Assembly (NCBI GenBank): GCA_036563245.1
Contig: DATCMU010000038.1
Location: 34,118 to 98,117 of the forward strand
Origin: DATCMU01 sp036563245
GTDB lineage: Bacteria; Pseudomonadota; Alphaproteobacteria; Rhizobiales; Devosiaceae
Direction: 5' to 3'
DNA length: 64,000 nucleotides
Part shown: positions 27,570 to 36,119 of the stretch, in pieces
How positions within the stretch are numbered: position 1 is the first letter of the stretch
Layout of the letters: every line of letters starts with the position of its first letter
The notes under the pieces: model-generated
Told to the model about the DNA's origin: nothing
What the model saw: the letters and a program-made list of their open reading frames with translations, nothing else
Database searches by the model: none
Made by a program: the position numbers and the translations under genes

Positions 27570-28004
27570 ATGAGCGAGCAGAACGGCGTTGCCAACGCCC
27601 CGGATTTGGACATAGTCGAACTCAGCACCGAAATCGTCTGTGCCTATGTCAGCCACAACGCGCTAAGCCCGGCCGATCTTCCCAAACTGATCTCGGAAGT
27701 GCACAGCACCCTCAAGTCGCTCGACAGCGCACAGGCGCAGCCCGAGCCCGAGGAGCGCAAGCCGGCGGTTCCGATCCGCAAGTCGGTGGGGACGGACTAC
27801 ATCATCTGTCTCGAGGACGGAAAGAAGTTCAAGTCCCTCAAGCGCCACCTGCGGACCCATTACAACCTGTCGCCCGAGGAATACCGTGAAAAGTGGGGTC
27901 TTCCCGCCGACTACCCCATGGTGGCGCCGAACTATTCGCAAACGCGCTCGCGGCTTGCCAAGGTCAATGGCCTTGGAAGAAAGACGGCGGCCACCGCGCA
28001 CTGA
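27570..28004 (+). CDS. mucR: MucR/Ros family transcriptional regulator
   Basis: 144 residues from ATG 27570. N-terminal oligomerisation region (EIVCAYVSHNALSPADLPKLI), then the zinc-finger-like DNA-binding domain: IICLEDGKKFKSLKRHLRTHYNLSPEEYREKWGLP. The first zinc ligand Cys is present, the second is Asp (CLED), and His residues follow in RHLRTH, a variant seen in some rhizobial MucR relatives. MucR is a global H-NS-like silencer binding AT-rich DNA and affecting exopolysaccharide, motility and cell cycle genes. Followed by its own terminator. Confidence 0.92.
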   Translation: MSEQNGVANAPDLDIVELSTEIVCAYVSHNALSPADLPKLISEVHSTLKSLDSAQAQPEPEERKPAVPIRKSVGTDYIICLEDGKKFKSLKRHLRTHYNLSPEEYREKWGLPADYPMVAPNYSQTRSRLAKVNGLGRKTAATAH

Positions 28005-28033
28005 ACCGATCGATTTCGTCGGACATGGCAGGG

Positions 28034-28063
28034 GGGGGGAGCGGTGAACCGCTTTCCCCTTTT
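28034..28063 (+). terminator. intrinsic terminator of mucR
   Basis: GGGGGGAGCGG-TGAA-CCGCTTTCCCC forms an 11-bp stem (two G-T pairs) directly followed by TTTT, 30 bp past the mucR stop. Confidence 0.85.
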
Positions 28064-28209
28064 GCATTTGCGCCGTCAACACGGCCACTTAGGCGAACGA
28101 AAGAAGGCGCGGCAGGTGATCCGCATGGCACGAATCGTCAGCCGGGTCGCGGTTTTCCAGGTTCGTGCCCGGACCGTAGATCGCCGGACTTATCCCCGGT
28201 GACGATCCA

Positions 28210-28242
28210 CTCCAGTATAGGAAAGAAATCCTAGTACTGGAG
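28210..28242 (+). promoter_or_regulatory. imperfect palindrome in the leader of the DnaA-like HTH gene
   Basis: CTCCAGTATAGGA (28210-28222) and TCCTAGTACTGGAG (28229-28242) are inverted repeats with a single one-base difference and a 6-base spacer, ending 9 bp before the ATG at 28252. As DNA it could be an operator; as RNA it would form a hairpin holding the ribosome-site region. Confidence 0.5.
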
Positions 28243-28251
28243 ATCGTTAGA

Positions 28252-28662
28252 ATGTTTCAAGGCAATTGTTCGGTTCCGGGTCAACCCGAAGAACCGCCTC
28301 ATCCTTTTCCGAAAACGACCAACGGCCCGCGCCGCCGCCTCGATCCGCAAACGAGCGCGGTCCTGCGCCTTGTGTCGGCCGATCGGGGCATCGGCACGTC
28401 TATGCTGCTGCACGGGTCGCGGTGCTGCGCGCGAGTGGCCCGCTCAAGGCAATTGGCGATGTATCTCCTGCATGTCGTGCACCGCCGTACGCTTACCGAT
28501 ATTGGCGAGATCTTCGACCGCGACCGCACAACCGTGGCGCACGCCTGTGCCCGTATCGAGGATATGCGCGACGACCGGATATTCGATGCGGATGTCAGTC
28601 GCCTCGAAACACTGGTCGGAGAAAGCCTTGCTGTTTCCAGGACTGAGCGCCATGCCGGCTGA
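28252..28662 (+). CDS. HTH protein resembling DnaA domain IV
   Basis: 136 residues. Residues about 65-110 (SRQLAMYLLHVVHRRTLTDI ... DRDRTTVAHACARIEDMRDD) match the pattern of the DnaA C-terminal origin-binding domain: basic loop, RQLAMYL helix and the DRTTVxHA signature. No AAA+ ATPase domain is present, so it cannot open origins itself; it may bind DnaA-box-like sites as a regulator. The proline/arginine-rich first 45 residues look disordered. Overlaps the next gene by 11 bp. Confidence 0.75.
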   Translation: MFQGNCSVPGQPEEPPHPFPKTTNGPRRRLDPQTSAVLRLVSADRGIGTSMLLHGSRCCARVARSRQLAMYLLHVVHRRTLTDIGEIFDRDRTTVAHACARIEDMRDDRIFDADVSRLETLVGESLAVSRTERHAG

Positions 28663-29413
28663 CCAGAAACGCGTCGTTGCTTTTGTTCGTGCGCTCCTCC
28701 GCGGTGGACAGGCGAACAGGGAGGAGGACGGCAGTTTTTCCGTCGCCCACAGCTCTGGCGCGATCCGGCTGCCCGGCCAGACGGTGAGACGGCTTCTTTC
28801 CCTCGGGATCCTCACCGAACAGGCGGGCAAGGTCGTGGCGTCGGACGAGGCGGCGCATTGGGCCCGCCGCGCGCTCGCCGACACTGACGGGTTTGCCGAG
28901 CAGCATCGGGTGCTTGGGGTGCGCCGCGACGGCGCGATCGAGAATCTTGCAGAGAGCCCGCTGGCGCGCCTTGCCATCAGCGCCGGTCCGGATGGAGCGC
29001 CCTTCCTCATGCCCCACCATCTGGAGGCCGGGGAGCGCGTCCGACGGCTTCACGAGCGCGCGCAACTCGGAACCAGGGTCACCATGCACTATGATGCGGG
29101 TCACGTCCCCGGCGCGCGGCAAACCGGCCCTTGCGACGTGAGCGACATGGCATTCGAGGCCCGCCGGGCACTCGACGGGATTCGCGAAATCCTGCCCACC
29201 GATTGTGCCGGGGTCGTTTTCGACATTTGCGCCGAACTCAAGGGCCTGCAAGTAGTGGAAATGGAGCGCGGACTGCCACGCCGCAGCGCCAAGCTGGTGC
29301 TGAGGATCGGACTGGACCAGCTGGCGAAACATTTCGGCATGGCGCCGGTGGCGGTGGGGCCGGAACGCGGGCGCCGGCGCGGCTGGATGGGTGAGGGCGC
29401 CCGTCCCGGCTAG
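28652..29413 (+). CDS. DUF6456 family protein
   Basis: 253 residues from ATG 28652; a longer frame in this register is a shadow of the previous gene. N-terminal winged-helix-like segment (GQTVRRLLSLGILTEQAGKVVASDEA), then a C-terminal DUF6456 region (ESPLARLAI ... MPHHLEAGERVRRLHERAQLG ... VFDICAELKGLQVVEMERGLPRRSAKLVLRIGLDQLAKHFGM). Seen widely in Hyphomicrobiales, function unknown. Coupled by overlap to the DnaA-domain-IV-like gene, suggesting they act together in DNA binding or regulation. Confidence 0.78.
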   Translation: MPADQKRVVAFVRALLRGGQANREEDGSFSVAHSSGAIRLPGQTVRRLLSLGILTEQAGKVVASDEAAHWARRALADTDGFAEQHRVLGVRRDGAIENLAESPLARLAISAGPDGAPFLMPHHLEAGERVRRLHERAQLGTRVTMHYDAGHVPGARQTGPCDVSDMAFEARRALDGIREILPTDCAGVVFDICAELKGLQVVEMERGLPRRSAKLVLRIGLDQLAKHFGMAPVAVGPERGRRRGWMGEGARPG

Positions 29414-29472
29414 CGCGTTTCAAGGTGAAGGGGACACCGGTTCACGGTCCGGAAACCCGACAGAACAAGAGC

Positions 29473-29907
29473 CTAGGCGCGCGCGGAGAACGACGCCGCG
29501 TCGCTCCGGATGCGGTTCACCATGGCGACCAGCCCATTGGAACGCTGGGTGGTGAGATGTTCGCGCAGCCCCATCCGGTCGAATTCGGCAATGGCGTCGA
29601 TGCCGGCGATCTCGTCCGGTGTCTTGCCCGAGTAAAGCGCAATCAGCACCGCAACCAGGCCCTTGACGATCATTGCATCCGAATCGCCGCGATAGGTGAG
29701 CACATCCTTGCCGTCCACCTGCCGGGGTTCGGTGACCAGCCAGACCTGCGAAACACAGCCATGCACCTTGTTCTGGGCGTTTCGCTCGTCTTCCGAAATC
29801 GGCGCGAGATCCTGCCCGAGTTCGATCAGGTAGCGATAGCGGTCTTCCCAGTCGTCCAGAAACGAAAGGTTGTCGGATATCTCGGCAAAGTCGGGGCGCG
29901 GGCTCAT
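29473..29907 (-). CDS. sufE: SufE family cysteine desulfurase activator
   Basis: 144 residues. NKVHGCVSQVWLV holds the active-site cysteine that takes persulfide sulfur from SufS; DNLSFLDDWEDRYRYLIELG is the family N-terminus. It works in Fe-S cluster assembly in the cytosol. No other suf gene is in the window. Convergent with DUF6456. Confidence 0.93.
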   Translation of the reverse strand: MSPRPDFAEISDNLSFLDDWEDRYRYLIELGQDLAPISEDERNAQNKVHGCVSQVWLVTEPRQVDGKDVLTYRGDSDAMIVKGLVAVLIALYSGKTPDEIAGIDAIAEFDRMGLREHLTTQRSNGLVAMVNRIRSDAASFSARA

Positions 29908-30051
29908 TGATCGCTGTCTAGCCGAGGAGGTGGCGGCTGGGCAAGGTCGGCGAGAAAAAAGTGAGCCGCAAGTGCGGGGCAGCGCGCTTGCGGCTCGGCC
30001 AGAGGTCGCTGGTTTGGAGTAGCGTCGGGGAAGTGACGCGACCCCTGGCGC

Positions 30052-30378
30052 CTAGCCCGCCCCGATTGGCCGAAGCCTGGGGAAGGGGACGGGACCCGGT
30101 TCCGGCGAATCCTGCATGGGGGGGACTCCGGAGGGGGATGTCAGTGTGTGCAATGCGGCAACGGCCATGTTGCCGGCGGAACAGGTGCCGCCAGTGCAGC
30201 CGCGCGTCTGGATCGCCTGGACCATCAGGTCCTGACCCGCGGCAACCGCCCTGGTCGATACTGTCTGGGCTGCGGCGTTCAGGTCCGCCCCCAGGTTGGC
30301 GACCGGATTCGCACCATTCGGATGAATGGTCAGGAACGCCAGTCCCAGCCAGAACACCGATTTGAGCACGAAACGCAT
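30052..30378 (-). CDS. DUF5330-like small secreted protein
   Basis: 108 residues from ATG 30378, giving MRFVLKSVFWLGLAFLTIHP as an N-terminal signal or anchor helix; a longer frame lacks support. Mature part is Ala/Gln-rich with a CTGGTC pair of cysteines and a proline-rich tail. Resembles the DUF5330 proteins of Hyphomicrobiales; function unknown. Confidence 0.65.
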   Translation of the reverse strand: MRFVLKSVFWLGLAFLTIHPNGANPVANLGADLNAAAQTVSTRAVAAGQDLMVQAIQTRGCTGGTCSAGNMAVAALHTLTSPSGVPPMQDSPEPGPVPFPRLRPIGAG

Positions 30379-30600
30379 GGCCGTGAGCCTCTTGTTGCAG
30401 ATCGGGGGACTTGTCCCGCCGTTCGAAGAGATCATGCCCGACCAGCCGTTAAGTGCGCCTCCCGGATTTGCATAAGATTTTATTCAAATTGTCCCGGCGC
30501 CGAATACCCCGGATGCGAAAGGCTTTGTTTACGCTAACCCCAGAAAGCAGCGGTCCCGCAAGCCGCTGGCCACCCCGTGGCGGCGCCGACATGCGGCGAC

Positions 30601-30615
30601 TTAAGGGTGTCTTAG
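30601..30615 (+). promoter_or_regulatory. possible CtrA box in front of the histidine kinase
   Basis: TTAA-GGGTGTC-TTAG fits the CtrA consensus TTAA-N7-TTAA with one mismatch and ends 7 bp before the kinase ATG at 30623. The position would allow repression. Confidence 0.4.
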
Positions 30616-30622
30616 GGCTTAG

Positions 30623-32482
30623 ATGAAAGGCTTGAAGAACACATCGGCAGATTCCGCCGACAGGTATTTTCGACAAATGGCAGAGCCCCTGGACATCGCT
30701 GCTTCCTTCGCGCCACCGGATGGTTTGCACCGCCCGGACGGTCTGCGCCGTGCCGCGATCGTTTTTTGCGCCAGAACCTGGTTTGTCACCGCGTTTCTCG
30801 TTGCCCCGCTCGGTGTGCTGCCCCTGGTGAGCGCAGGCCAGGCGATTCCGTTTGCCGTCAGCATACTGGTGCTCGGATTTGCCTTCGTGCTGGCGATCCT
30901 GCAGATTCGGCGCGAGCACGAGCAAATGGCAGGAGTCTCGGTTCTTGCCACGCTCATGGTTGGGCTCACCTATGCGGTCGTGTTGCCGGGACTTTCCGAT
31001 CTCGGCCTTGCTTTGGCATTGCTTGCGCCGGTCAGTGCATCGCTGCTCGGCGGCGGTCGGCTCACAAAGCTTTCATGGGCAGGTGTTGTGGCTGTCGTGG
31101 CGATTTCCGCGCTGGCCTACTCGGCGGGTGTCCCACCCGTTTCGGGTGCCGCCGCCGGGAGCCTTGTGGCCATGTCGGCGCTTTCGTTTCTGGCGACGAT
31201 CATCGCGGTTGCTTTCGCTGCCCACCGGTTGTCGGGCGCCTTCGAGATCGTTGACAAGGCGCAACTTGATGCCGCGCGGCATGTTCTGGAGAGCGTGCGC
31301 GACGCGGTCCTGCGCTTCTCGTCCTCGGCCCGGCCCGTTTTCATTTCGCGCTCGGCGGAAGACCTGTTCGGTTGCCGCACCTTCGAGCTGGACGGCAACG
31401 GGCTGGCGGAACGCATCCACATCCTCGATCGGCCAGAGTTCCTGAACGCGTTCGCCGACGCCAATCGCGACGGCAGAGCCCGCACGATCGAGGTGCGCGC
31501 CCGTAAGGACGATCCGGAGCGGCCGGGATCCGCCCCGCGCTACATGTGGGTCGAGGTTGCCTTCTCGCCGGTGCCCGCAAGCGATGGTCCGCAGGGTCGT
31601 CACGAGGTTATTACTCTGATCCGCGACGTGACCGACCGCAGGGACGCGGAGGCCAGCATGCGCGCCGCTCATCTTGAGGCTCAGAAGGCATCGGCCGCCA
31701 AGTCGCAGTTCCTTGCCAATGTCGGCCATGAATTGCGTACCCCGCTCAACGCCATCGTGGGGTTCTCCGAACTCATGGCCAATGGCATCGGCGGAGAACT
31801 TAGCGACGGCCAGAAGGAATATGCCGTGCTCATCCGCGAGAGCGGCCGCCATCTGCTCGATGTGGTGAACATGCTTCTCGACATGTCGAAGATCGAGGCA
31901 GGCCGCTTCGAACTTCAGACCGAGGCCTTCGATCCCTCCGTTCTGGTCGAGCCATGCCGGCAGATCGTGGAACCGCTCGCCCGCGCGCACCAGGTCAGGA
32001 TCGTGACGGACGTCGCCGCGGCCCTTCCCGCGCTGGTTGCCGACGAGCGGGCCTGCAGGCAGATCCTGATCAACCTTTTGTCCAATGCCGTGAAGTTCTC
32101 GAAGAGCGGCGGCGAAGTCCGCCTGGGCATCAAGCGGATGGGGCAACGGGTGGTCGTCACGGTCAAGGACAATGGCATCGGCATGCCGCCTGACGTGGTC
32201 GCGCGGCTCGGCGAGCCCTTTTTCCAGGCCCAGGACGGACTGAGCCGGCAGTACGAAGGCACCGGGCTGGGACTTTCCATCGTCAAGGGTCTTGTCGACC
32301 TGCATCAGGGCACGCTCGACGTTGTTTCCGAGCCTGGGCGGGGCACCACGGTAACGGTTTGCCTGCCCATTGAAGGCCCGCAATCCGATACCGGCGAACC
32401 TGAAGTGATCCGCCAGATCAAACCCGAACCACAGCCCGACTTCACGCACTCATGGCCAAAAAGAAAAAGCGTAAACCAATGA
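30623..32482 (+). CDS. PAS-domain sensor histidine kinase, DivJ/PleC-like
   Basis: 619 residues from ATG 30623 (ATG 30677 possible). About six membrane helices (residues 45-210), a PAS region (about 220-340), the phospho-acceptor His369 in VGHELRTPLNAIVGFSELM, and an HATPase with LINLLSNAVKFS, DNGIGM and GTGLGLSIVKG. This HisKA sequence type belongs to the PleC/DivJ/PdhS group that acts on DivK in the alphaproteobacterial cell cycle; DivJ is the closest in layout, but identity is unproven. A CtrA-like box sits before the gene, and the 3' end overlaps a peptidoglycan-binding protein gene by 31 bp. Confidence 0.88.
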   Translation: MKGLKNTSADSADRYFRQMAEPLDIAASFAPPDGLHRPDGLRRAAIVFCARTWFVTAFLVAPLGVLPLVSAGQAIPFAVSILVLGFAFVLAILQIRREHEQMAGVSVLATLMVGLTYAVVLPGLSDLGLALALLAPVSASLLGGGRLTKLSWAGVVAVVAISALAYSAGVPPVSGAAAGSLVAMSALSFLATIIAVAFAAHRLSGAFEIVDKAQLDAARHVLESVRDAVLRFSSSARPVFISRSAEDLFGCRTFELDGNGLAERIHILDRPEFLNAFADANRDGRARTIEVRARKDDPERPGSAPRYMWVEVAFSPVPASDGPQGRHEVITLIRDVTDRRDAEASMRAAHLEAQKASAAKSQFLANVGHELRTPLNAIVGFSELMANGIGGELSDGQKEYAVLIRESGRHLLDVVNMLLDMSKIEAGRFELQTEAFDPSVLVEPCRQIVEPLARAHQVRIVTDVAAALPALVADERACRQILINLLSNAVKFSKSGGEVRLGIKRMGQRVVVTVKDNGIGMPPDVVARLGEPFFQAQDGLSRQYEGTGLGLSIVKGLVDLHQGTLDVVSEPGRGTTVTVCLPIEGPQSDTGEPEVIRQIKPEPQPDFTHSWPKRKSVNQ

Positions 32483-33444
32483 CCGCATTCACGCTTTCCC
32501 GCGCGCCGCTGATGGCTGGCGAAGCCCTGTTCGCGGCGGTTGCTCGCTCGGGCCTATGGGCACTTTCGCATGTCCTGAAGGCGCCGTTCACCTCGATCGG
32601 ACTTGCCGCGCTTTGCGCGGGCAGCCTCATGGCCGGCGCCAATGCGCTGTTCCTGCAGCACGAGAAGCATCCCGCACCCCTGTTCGGTCCGGCACCGGCG
32701 GTTGTAGAACCAGTGATCCCCGCTGGTGTGCCGATCCGGCCCGTAATCCGAAACGGGCAGGCCGAATTGCCGGCGGTCACGCCGCAGCCCGTCGCCACGG
32801 TCGCGGCGAACGCAACCGCAGGCTCGGCCTCCGCCACGGTCGGCAACAAGCAGGTGTTCGACCTGCAGGAAAAGCTCCGGGCGCTTGGTCTGTTCAGCGG
32901 AACGAGCGACGGCTATTACGGCCCCCGGACGGCGGAGGCGATCCGCGCCTTCGAGCAGCAGCATGGGCTGCCCACGGTCGGCGCGCTCTCCGCCCCGGTC
33001 ATGGCGGCGATTGAATCCGCGCCCGTTCGGGCCCCTGTGCCCGACGCGAAAGTCGCAAGCGCTCCGCCTGCCAGTATGCCTGAGGCCGCTGCGCCTGCAA
33101 GCGATCCGCTCGCCCAGCTGGTCACCGAGGCCAGCGCCGAGCAAACGGCTCCGGTCAAGGTTGCCAGCATTGATGCGAAAGACACTGTCTCCGCGGTGCC
33201 CCCCACCCGGAGCGATGCCAACCCCCAGCAGGCCGTCAAGCTGGTCACCGATCCCCAGTTGGTGCGCGAGGTCCAGACGGGTCTGGCAAGCCTGGGTTTC
33301 CTGCGCGGTCCGATCGACGGCGTTCCGGGCGCGACGACATCGGAGGCGATCCGTCGTTTCGAGGTCTTTTTCGACTACAAGGTGACGGGTAAGGTAACAC
33401 CCGATCTCGTCGGCCTTCTGAAGCAGGCCGGCGCCGAAATCTAG
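32452..33444 (+). CDS. membrane-anchored protein with two peptidoglycan-binding domains
   Basis: 330 residues. A lysine-rich start (MAKKKKRKP) and one membrane helix (about residues 45-65) are followed by a Pro/Ala linker and two PG_binding_1 units: FDLQEKLRALGLFSGTSDGYYGPRTAEAIRAFEQQHG (about 127-165) and VREVQTGLASLGFLRGPIDGVPGATTSEAIRRFE (about 270-305). It probably tethers the inner membrane to the cell wall. Its overlap with the kinase gene suggests cell-cycle-linked expression. Confidence 0.85.
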   Translation: MAKKKKRKPMTAFTLSRAPLMAGEALFAAVARSGLWALSHVLKAPFTSIGLAALCAGSLMAGANALFLQHEKHPAPLFGPAPAVVEPVIPAGVPIRPVIRNGQAELPAVTPQPVATVAANATAGSASATVGNKQVFDLQEKLRALGLFSGTSDGYYGPRTAEAIRAFEQQHGLPTVGALSAPVMAAIESAPVRAPVPDAKVASAPPASMPEAAAPASDPLAQLVTEASAEQTAPVKVASIDAKDTVSAVPPTRSDANPQQAVKLVTDPQLVREVQTGLASLGFLRGPIDGVPGATTSEAIRRFEVFFDYKVTGKVTPDLVGLLKQAGAEI

Positions 33445-33457
33445 CGCGGGGCCCGCC

Positions 33458-33808
33458 ATGCAGCCATTGCGATCCGATCTTTGGTGCGCCGCCTTCGTGC
33501 GCCGGCACAACGATCAGGGACGCTTCTGCGTCGTGGCGCGGCGCGGAGACCCGGTCGCTGGCCAGATATGGGTGGAGATCGAACATCTGAACGGCACGAC
33601 CTCGCTGTTCACACCGGCGCCGAGCGTACGGCGACCCGAAAACAGCGCGGACCACATCTTCGAGTGCCGGTACGATCATGTCGAGCCGAAGGTGATCGCG
33701 GAGCGCATCGCGCGCGAGACCGGGTTCGATCCCGACCTGTGGGTTCTGGCGCTGGAACTGCGCGACGGCGGTGCCGATCACGGCCTGCGCCTGGTGCCAC
33801 CCAACTAG
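33458..33808 (+). CDS. DUF1491 family protein
   Basis: 116 residues. LRSDLWCAAFVRRHNDQGRFCVVARRGDP and QIWVEIEHLNG ... FTPAPS match DUF1491, a family confined to alphaproteobacteria with unknown function. 13 bp behind the peptidoglycan-binding gene, so in the same operon. Confidence 0.85.
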   Translation: MQPLRSDLWCAAFVRRHNDQGRFCVVARRGDPVAGQIWVEIEHLNGTTSLFTPAPSVRRPENSADHIFECRYDHVEPKVIAERIARETGFDPDLWVLALELRDGGADHGLRLVPPN

Positions 33809-33820
33809 GCTGCCGCCGCG

Positions 33821-34957
33821 TCACCCTGCCCGACGGGTATCCAGCTTCTCGAGAGCCTCGAGGGCCTCGTTGATGGGCCGGCGTTGCGTTGAAGCCGCGG
33901 CGCTGCCGCGCCGCTGGGTGAAGGGCAGGTATTCCGGCCTTGAAAGATCGAGCAGGTTCACGTCGCCGCGCCATGCCGAGAGCAGGAATGCCATCGCATC
34001 CGCGCTGACGGTTTCGAACATGCGGGCGAAATCCTTGAGGAACTGCGAGCGATCCTCGTCATGGCTGGTGGCGTGGATGAGGACCTTCAACCCCTCCTGG
34101 GCGGAGCATCCGAACGCGCGGATCACCACGAACAGCGCCGCGCCGCTGGTGTCGTGGGCAATCTGGCCGCAGCGCAACTCGTCCAGGCCGGTCACCTGGA
34201 CGATAAGCCGGGTCACTTCAGGCCGCCTGTTCTGTGAAAACAGCTTCATCAGCGCCTGCGTCAACTCGCCGGTCGCCACGGAAAGCTGTTCAAGCGTGCG
34301 CTTGATCGGTGCGTCGGGTGTGTGGCGCTCGGCGAAGGCTGAAATCACGCGCAGCCTGTTCTCTTCGCTCAGGTCGAAGAAGGCCGGGGCGAGAAGCGCG
34401 GTGTCGAAATCTTCCCGGTCGGCGAGTGTCGCGGCCACGAGGTGGTCCATTTCCGCGGCGCGCGCCAAAGCGCTGAGATAGGGGCCCTTTGCCTTGATCG
34501 CGCCGTTCAGGGCCAGCGAGCGGTAGACCCGGCGGCTGTTCATCTGGAAAAGCCTGGCAATGACCACGTTGCTCAGGTCACCGCGTCGCGCCACGGCCGA
34601 GGCAAGCATGGTGTCTCCGCGGGCGAGCAGGCCCAGAAGCGTTGCCTCGGAGAGGTGTGCAGCGCTCGCTGCGAATTCGGGAAGCTGCTCACCGATATGC
34701 TCGACCACCAATGCTTCCAGCTTGGGAGAAAGCGTATCCGCCCGGCCCAGCGTCTGAGCGGCCCGGGCACGGGCCGCAGGTGCCGCGGTTGGAAACAGGC
34801 GCGTCACGAGTGCTTCGAACTGCTCGATATCCACTGGAGAAGGGCGGGGGCGGCGGGCAAATGCGTCGCAGGCCGCCACCAGCAAGGTATTGGCCCTGTC
34901 GATACCTCCGGTTTCGATCAGCAACTGAAAGGTTTCGTACGGTTGGAAGCCGAGCAT
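33821..34957 (-). CDS. DUF2336 family protein
   Basis: 378 residues, all helical, with HEAT-like repeats (LFPTAAPAARARAAQTLGRA ... LSEATLLGLLARGDTMLASAVARRGDLSNVVIARLF). DUF2336 is a conserved alphaproteobacterial family without an assigned function. Its start faces a possible CtrA box at 35020-35034 shared with the divergent small-protein gene. Confidence 0.82.
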   Translation of the reverse strand: MLGFQPYETFQLLIETGGIDRANTLLVAACDAFARRPRPSPVDIEQFEALVTRLFPTAAPAARARAAQTLGRADTLSPKLEALVVEHIGEQLPEFAASAAHLSEATLLGLLARGDTMLASAVARRGDLSNVVIARLFQMNSRRVYRSLALNGAIKAKGPYLSALARAAEMDHLVAATLADREDFDTALLAPAFFDLSEENRLRVISAFAERHTPDAPIKRTLEQLSVATGELTQALMKLFSQNRRPEVTRLIVQVTGLDELRCGQIAHDTSGAALFVVIRAFGCSAQEGLKVLIHATSHDEDRSQFLKDFARMFETVSADAMAFLLSAWRGDVNLLDLSRPEYLPFTQRRGSAAASTQRRPINEALEALEKLDTRRAG

Positions 34958-35019
34958 TTTATGTCAGGGACCCGCCAAATGGGAAAGTTGTGCCGAACCC
35001 GACTATTCCCAGAGATTCG

Positions 35020-35034
35020 TTAGCGGACTGTTAA
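35020..35034 (+). promoter_or_regulatory. possible CtrA box in a divergent promoter region
   Basis: TTAG-CGGACTG-TTAA matches TTAA-N7-TTAA with one mismatch. It lies between DUF2336 (minus) and the 58-residue protein (plus). Confidence 0.35.
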
Positions 35035-35142
35035 CCTTGACGAACTCTTAATGGGCAGAACCGGACGCAAAGTTCCGGATCCCAAGGAAGCCATCATGCG
35101 AAGTCCTGTTTGGCGCGCAGCGCCCGAGGTCAGGAGGTCCCA

Positions 35143-35319
35143 ATGGGTGAACTCGTCGCGATTGGCAAACGCAGGCGTCCGCCGCATCGAGCGGTACACG
35201 GGCCTGTCGAGGCAAAGATCATCGTCTTCACCGGCGTGCGATACGACCGGCGCGGCGAAACCCGGCCCAAGGAGCCCGCGGGCCCTTCACAGAGTGGCGG
35301 CGGGCGAAGGCGCGTCTGA
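35143..35319 (+). CDS. conserved 58-residue basic protein
   Basis: Starts at ATG 35143 behind a strong AGGAGG ribosome site (35132-35137). The core AKIIVFTGVRYDR is reminiscent of small Hyphomicrobiales proteins with an (I/V)LFTGVRYER motif; the ends are Arg/Pro/Gly-rich. No function known. Its last 26 bases overlap the probable start of the lipoprotein gene, so the two are translationally coupled. Confidence 0.6.
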   Translation: MGELVAIGKRRRPPHRAVHGPVEAKIIVFTGVRYDRRGETRPKEPAGPSQSGGGRRRV

Positions 35320-36100
35320 ACGGTTGCGCACCGCATTCGCCGCCATCGCCTGCGTACTGCTGCTGGCCGGATGCGCCAGGCCGACAGGCGACTTCGGACG
35401 GGCGCGCCCCGACCTGCTGCATGATACCGTCATGCCCGCGGCCGGCCAGTTGCGGCTTCGCATGGCCGGCGATCCCGTCTCGAGCCTGCAACTGACCGCA
35501 GCCGAGACACGCATGCGCAACAGGATCGAGCGGTTCGTGCTCTCCCCGCATGCCGATTGGTACCACGACGCGGCGGTCGAACTGCGGCGCACCCGGATCA
35601 GCGCTGGCCGCGACCGCACTCCGTATGACCCCGGGCGCTACTACGACCAGATGATCTCGACCGGCTACGCCACACCGGAGACGCGATACAATACCGTTTC
35701 GGCTGATATCGCGGCCGACATGCTCGCGCTCCCCGCGACCTTTGCCGACATTTGCGAGGTCAGGACAGCCGACCGGCGGCGCTCAGAAGGGCTAGCGGGC
35801 ATCGATGGCATCACGCCACGGGAGCGGGCGGATGTCGAAGCGCGCCGCGCAGAGAACGAACAGGTCATCGGCTGGTTCGTCACAGCGCTTTCCGACCGGT
35901 ACACCGCCTACAATCATGCGCTCGACCGGTTGATCGTCGCCGCTCCCGATCCCGCGGCCAAGGGCGTGAACGAACAACTGGTCGCGCTGTTCGCCGATCT
36001 GCGCCGCGCACAGAGCGGCGCATTCTGCGCGGGCACATCCGCCAGCATCACCGTCAAAGGCGAGCCCGAAATCCCCTCGCGCTTCGCCCCGCGTCCCTGA
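35294..36100 (+). CDS. putative lipoprotein of unknown function
   Basis: 268 residues from GTG 35294 (TTG 35324 is an alternative), giving a short N-terminus and the lipobox LLLAGC at about residue 23. The longer frame to the left has no signal of coding. The mature protein is Arg/Asp-rich and mostly helical; no domain recognised. Predicted lipid-anchored in the outer or inner membrane. Confidence 0.7.
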   Translation: MAAGEGASERLRTAFAAIACVLLLAGCARPTGDFGRARPDLLHDTVMPAAGQLRLRMAGDPVSSLQLTAAETRMRNRIERFVLSPHADWYHDAAVELRRTRISAGRDRTPYDPGRYYDQMISTGYATPETRYNTVSADIAADMLALPATFADICEVRTADRRRSEGLAGIDGITPRERADVEARRAENEQVIGWFVTALSDRYTAYNHALDRLIVAAPDPAAKGVNEQLVALFADLRRAQSGAFCAGTSASITVKGEPEIPSRFAPRP

Positions 36101-36119
36101 ACAGGACCGGGATATTGCC

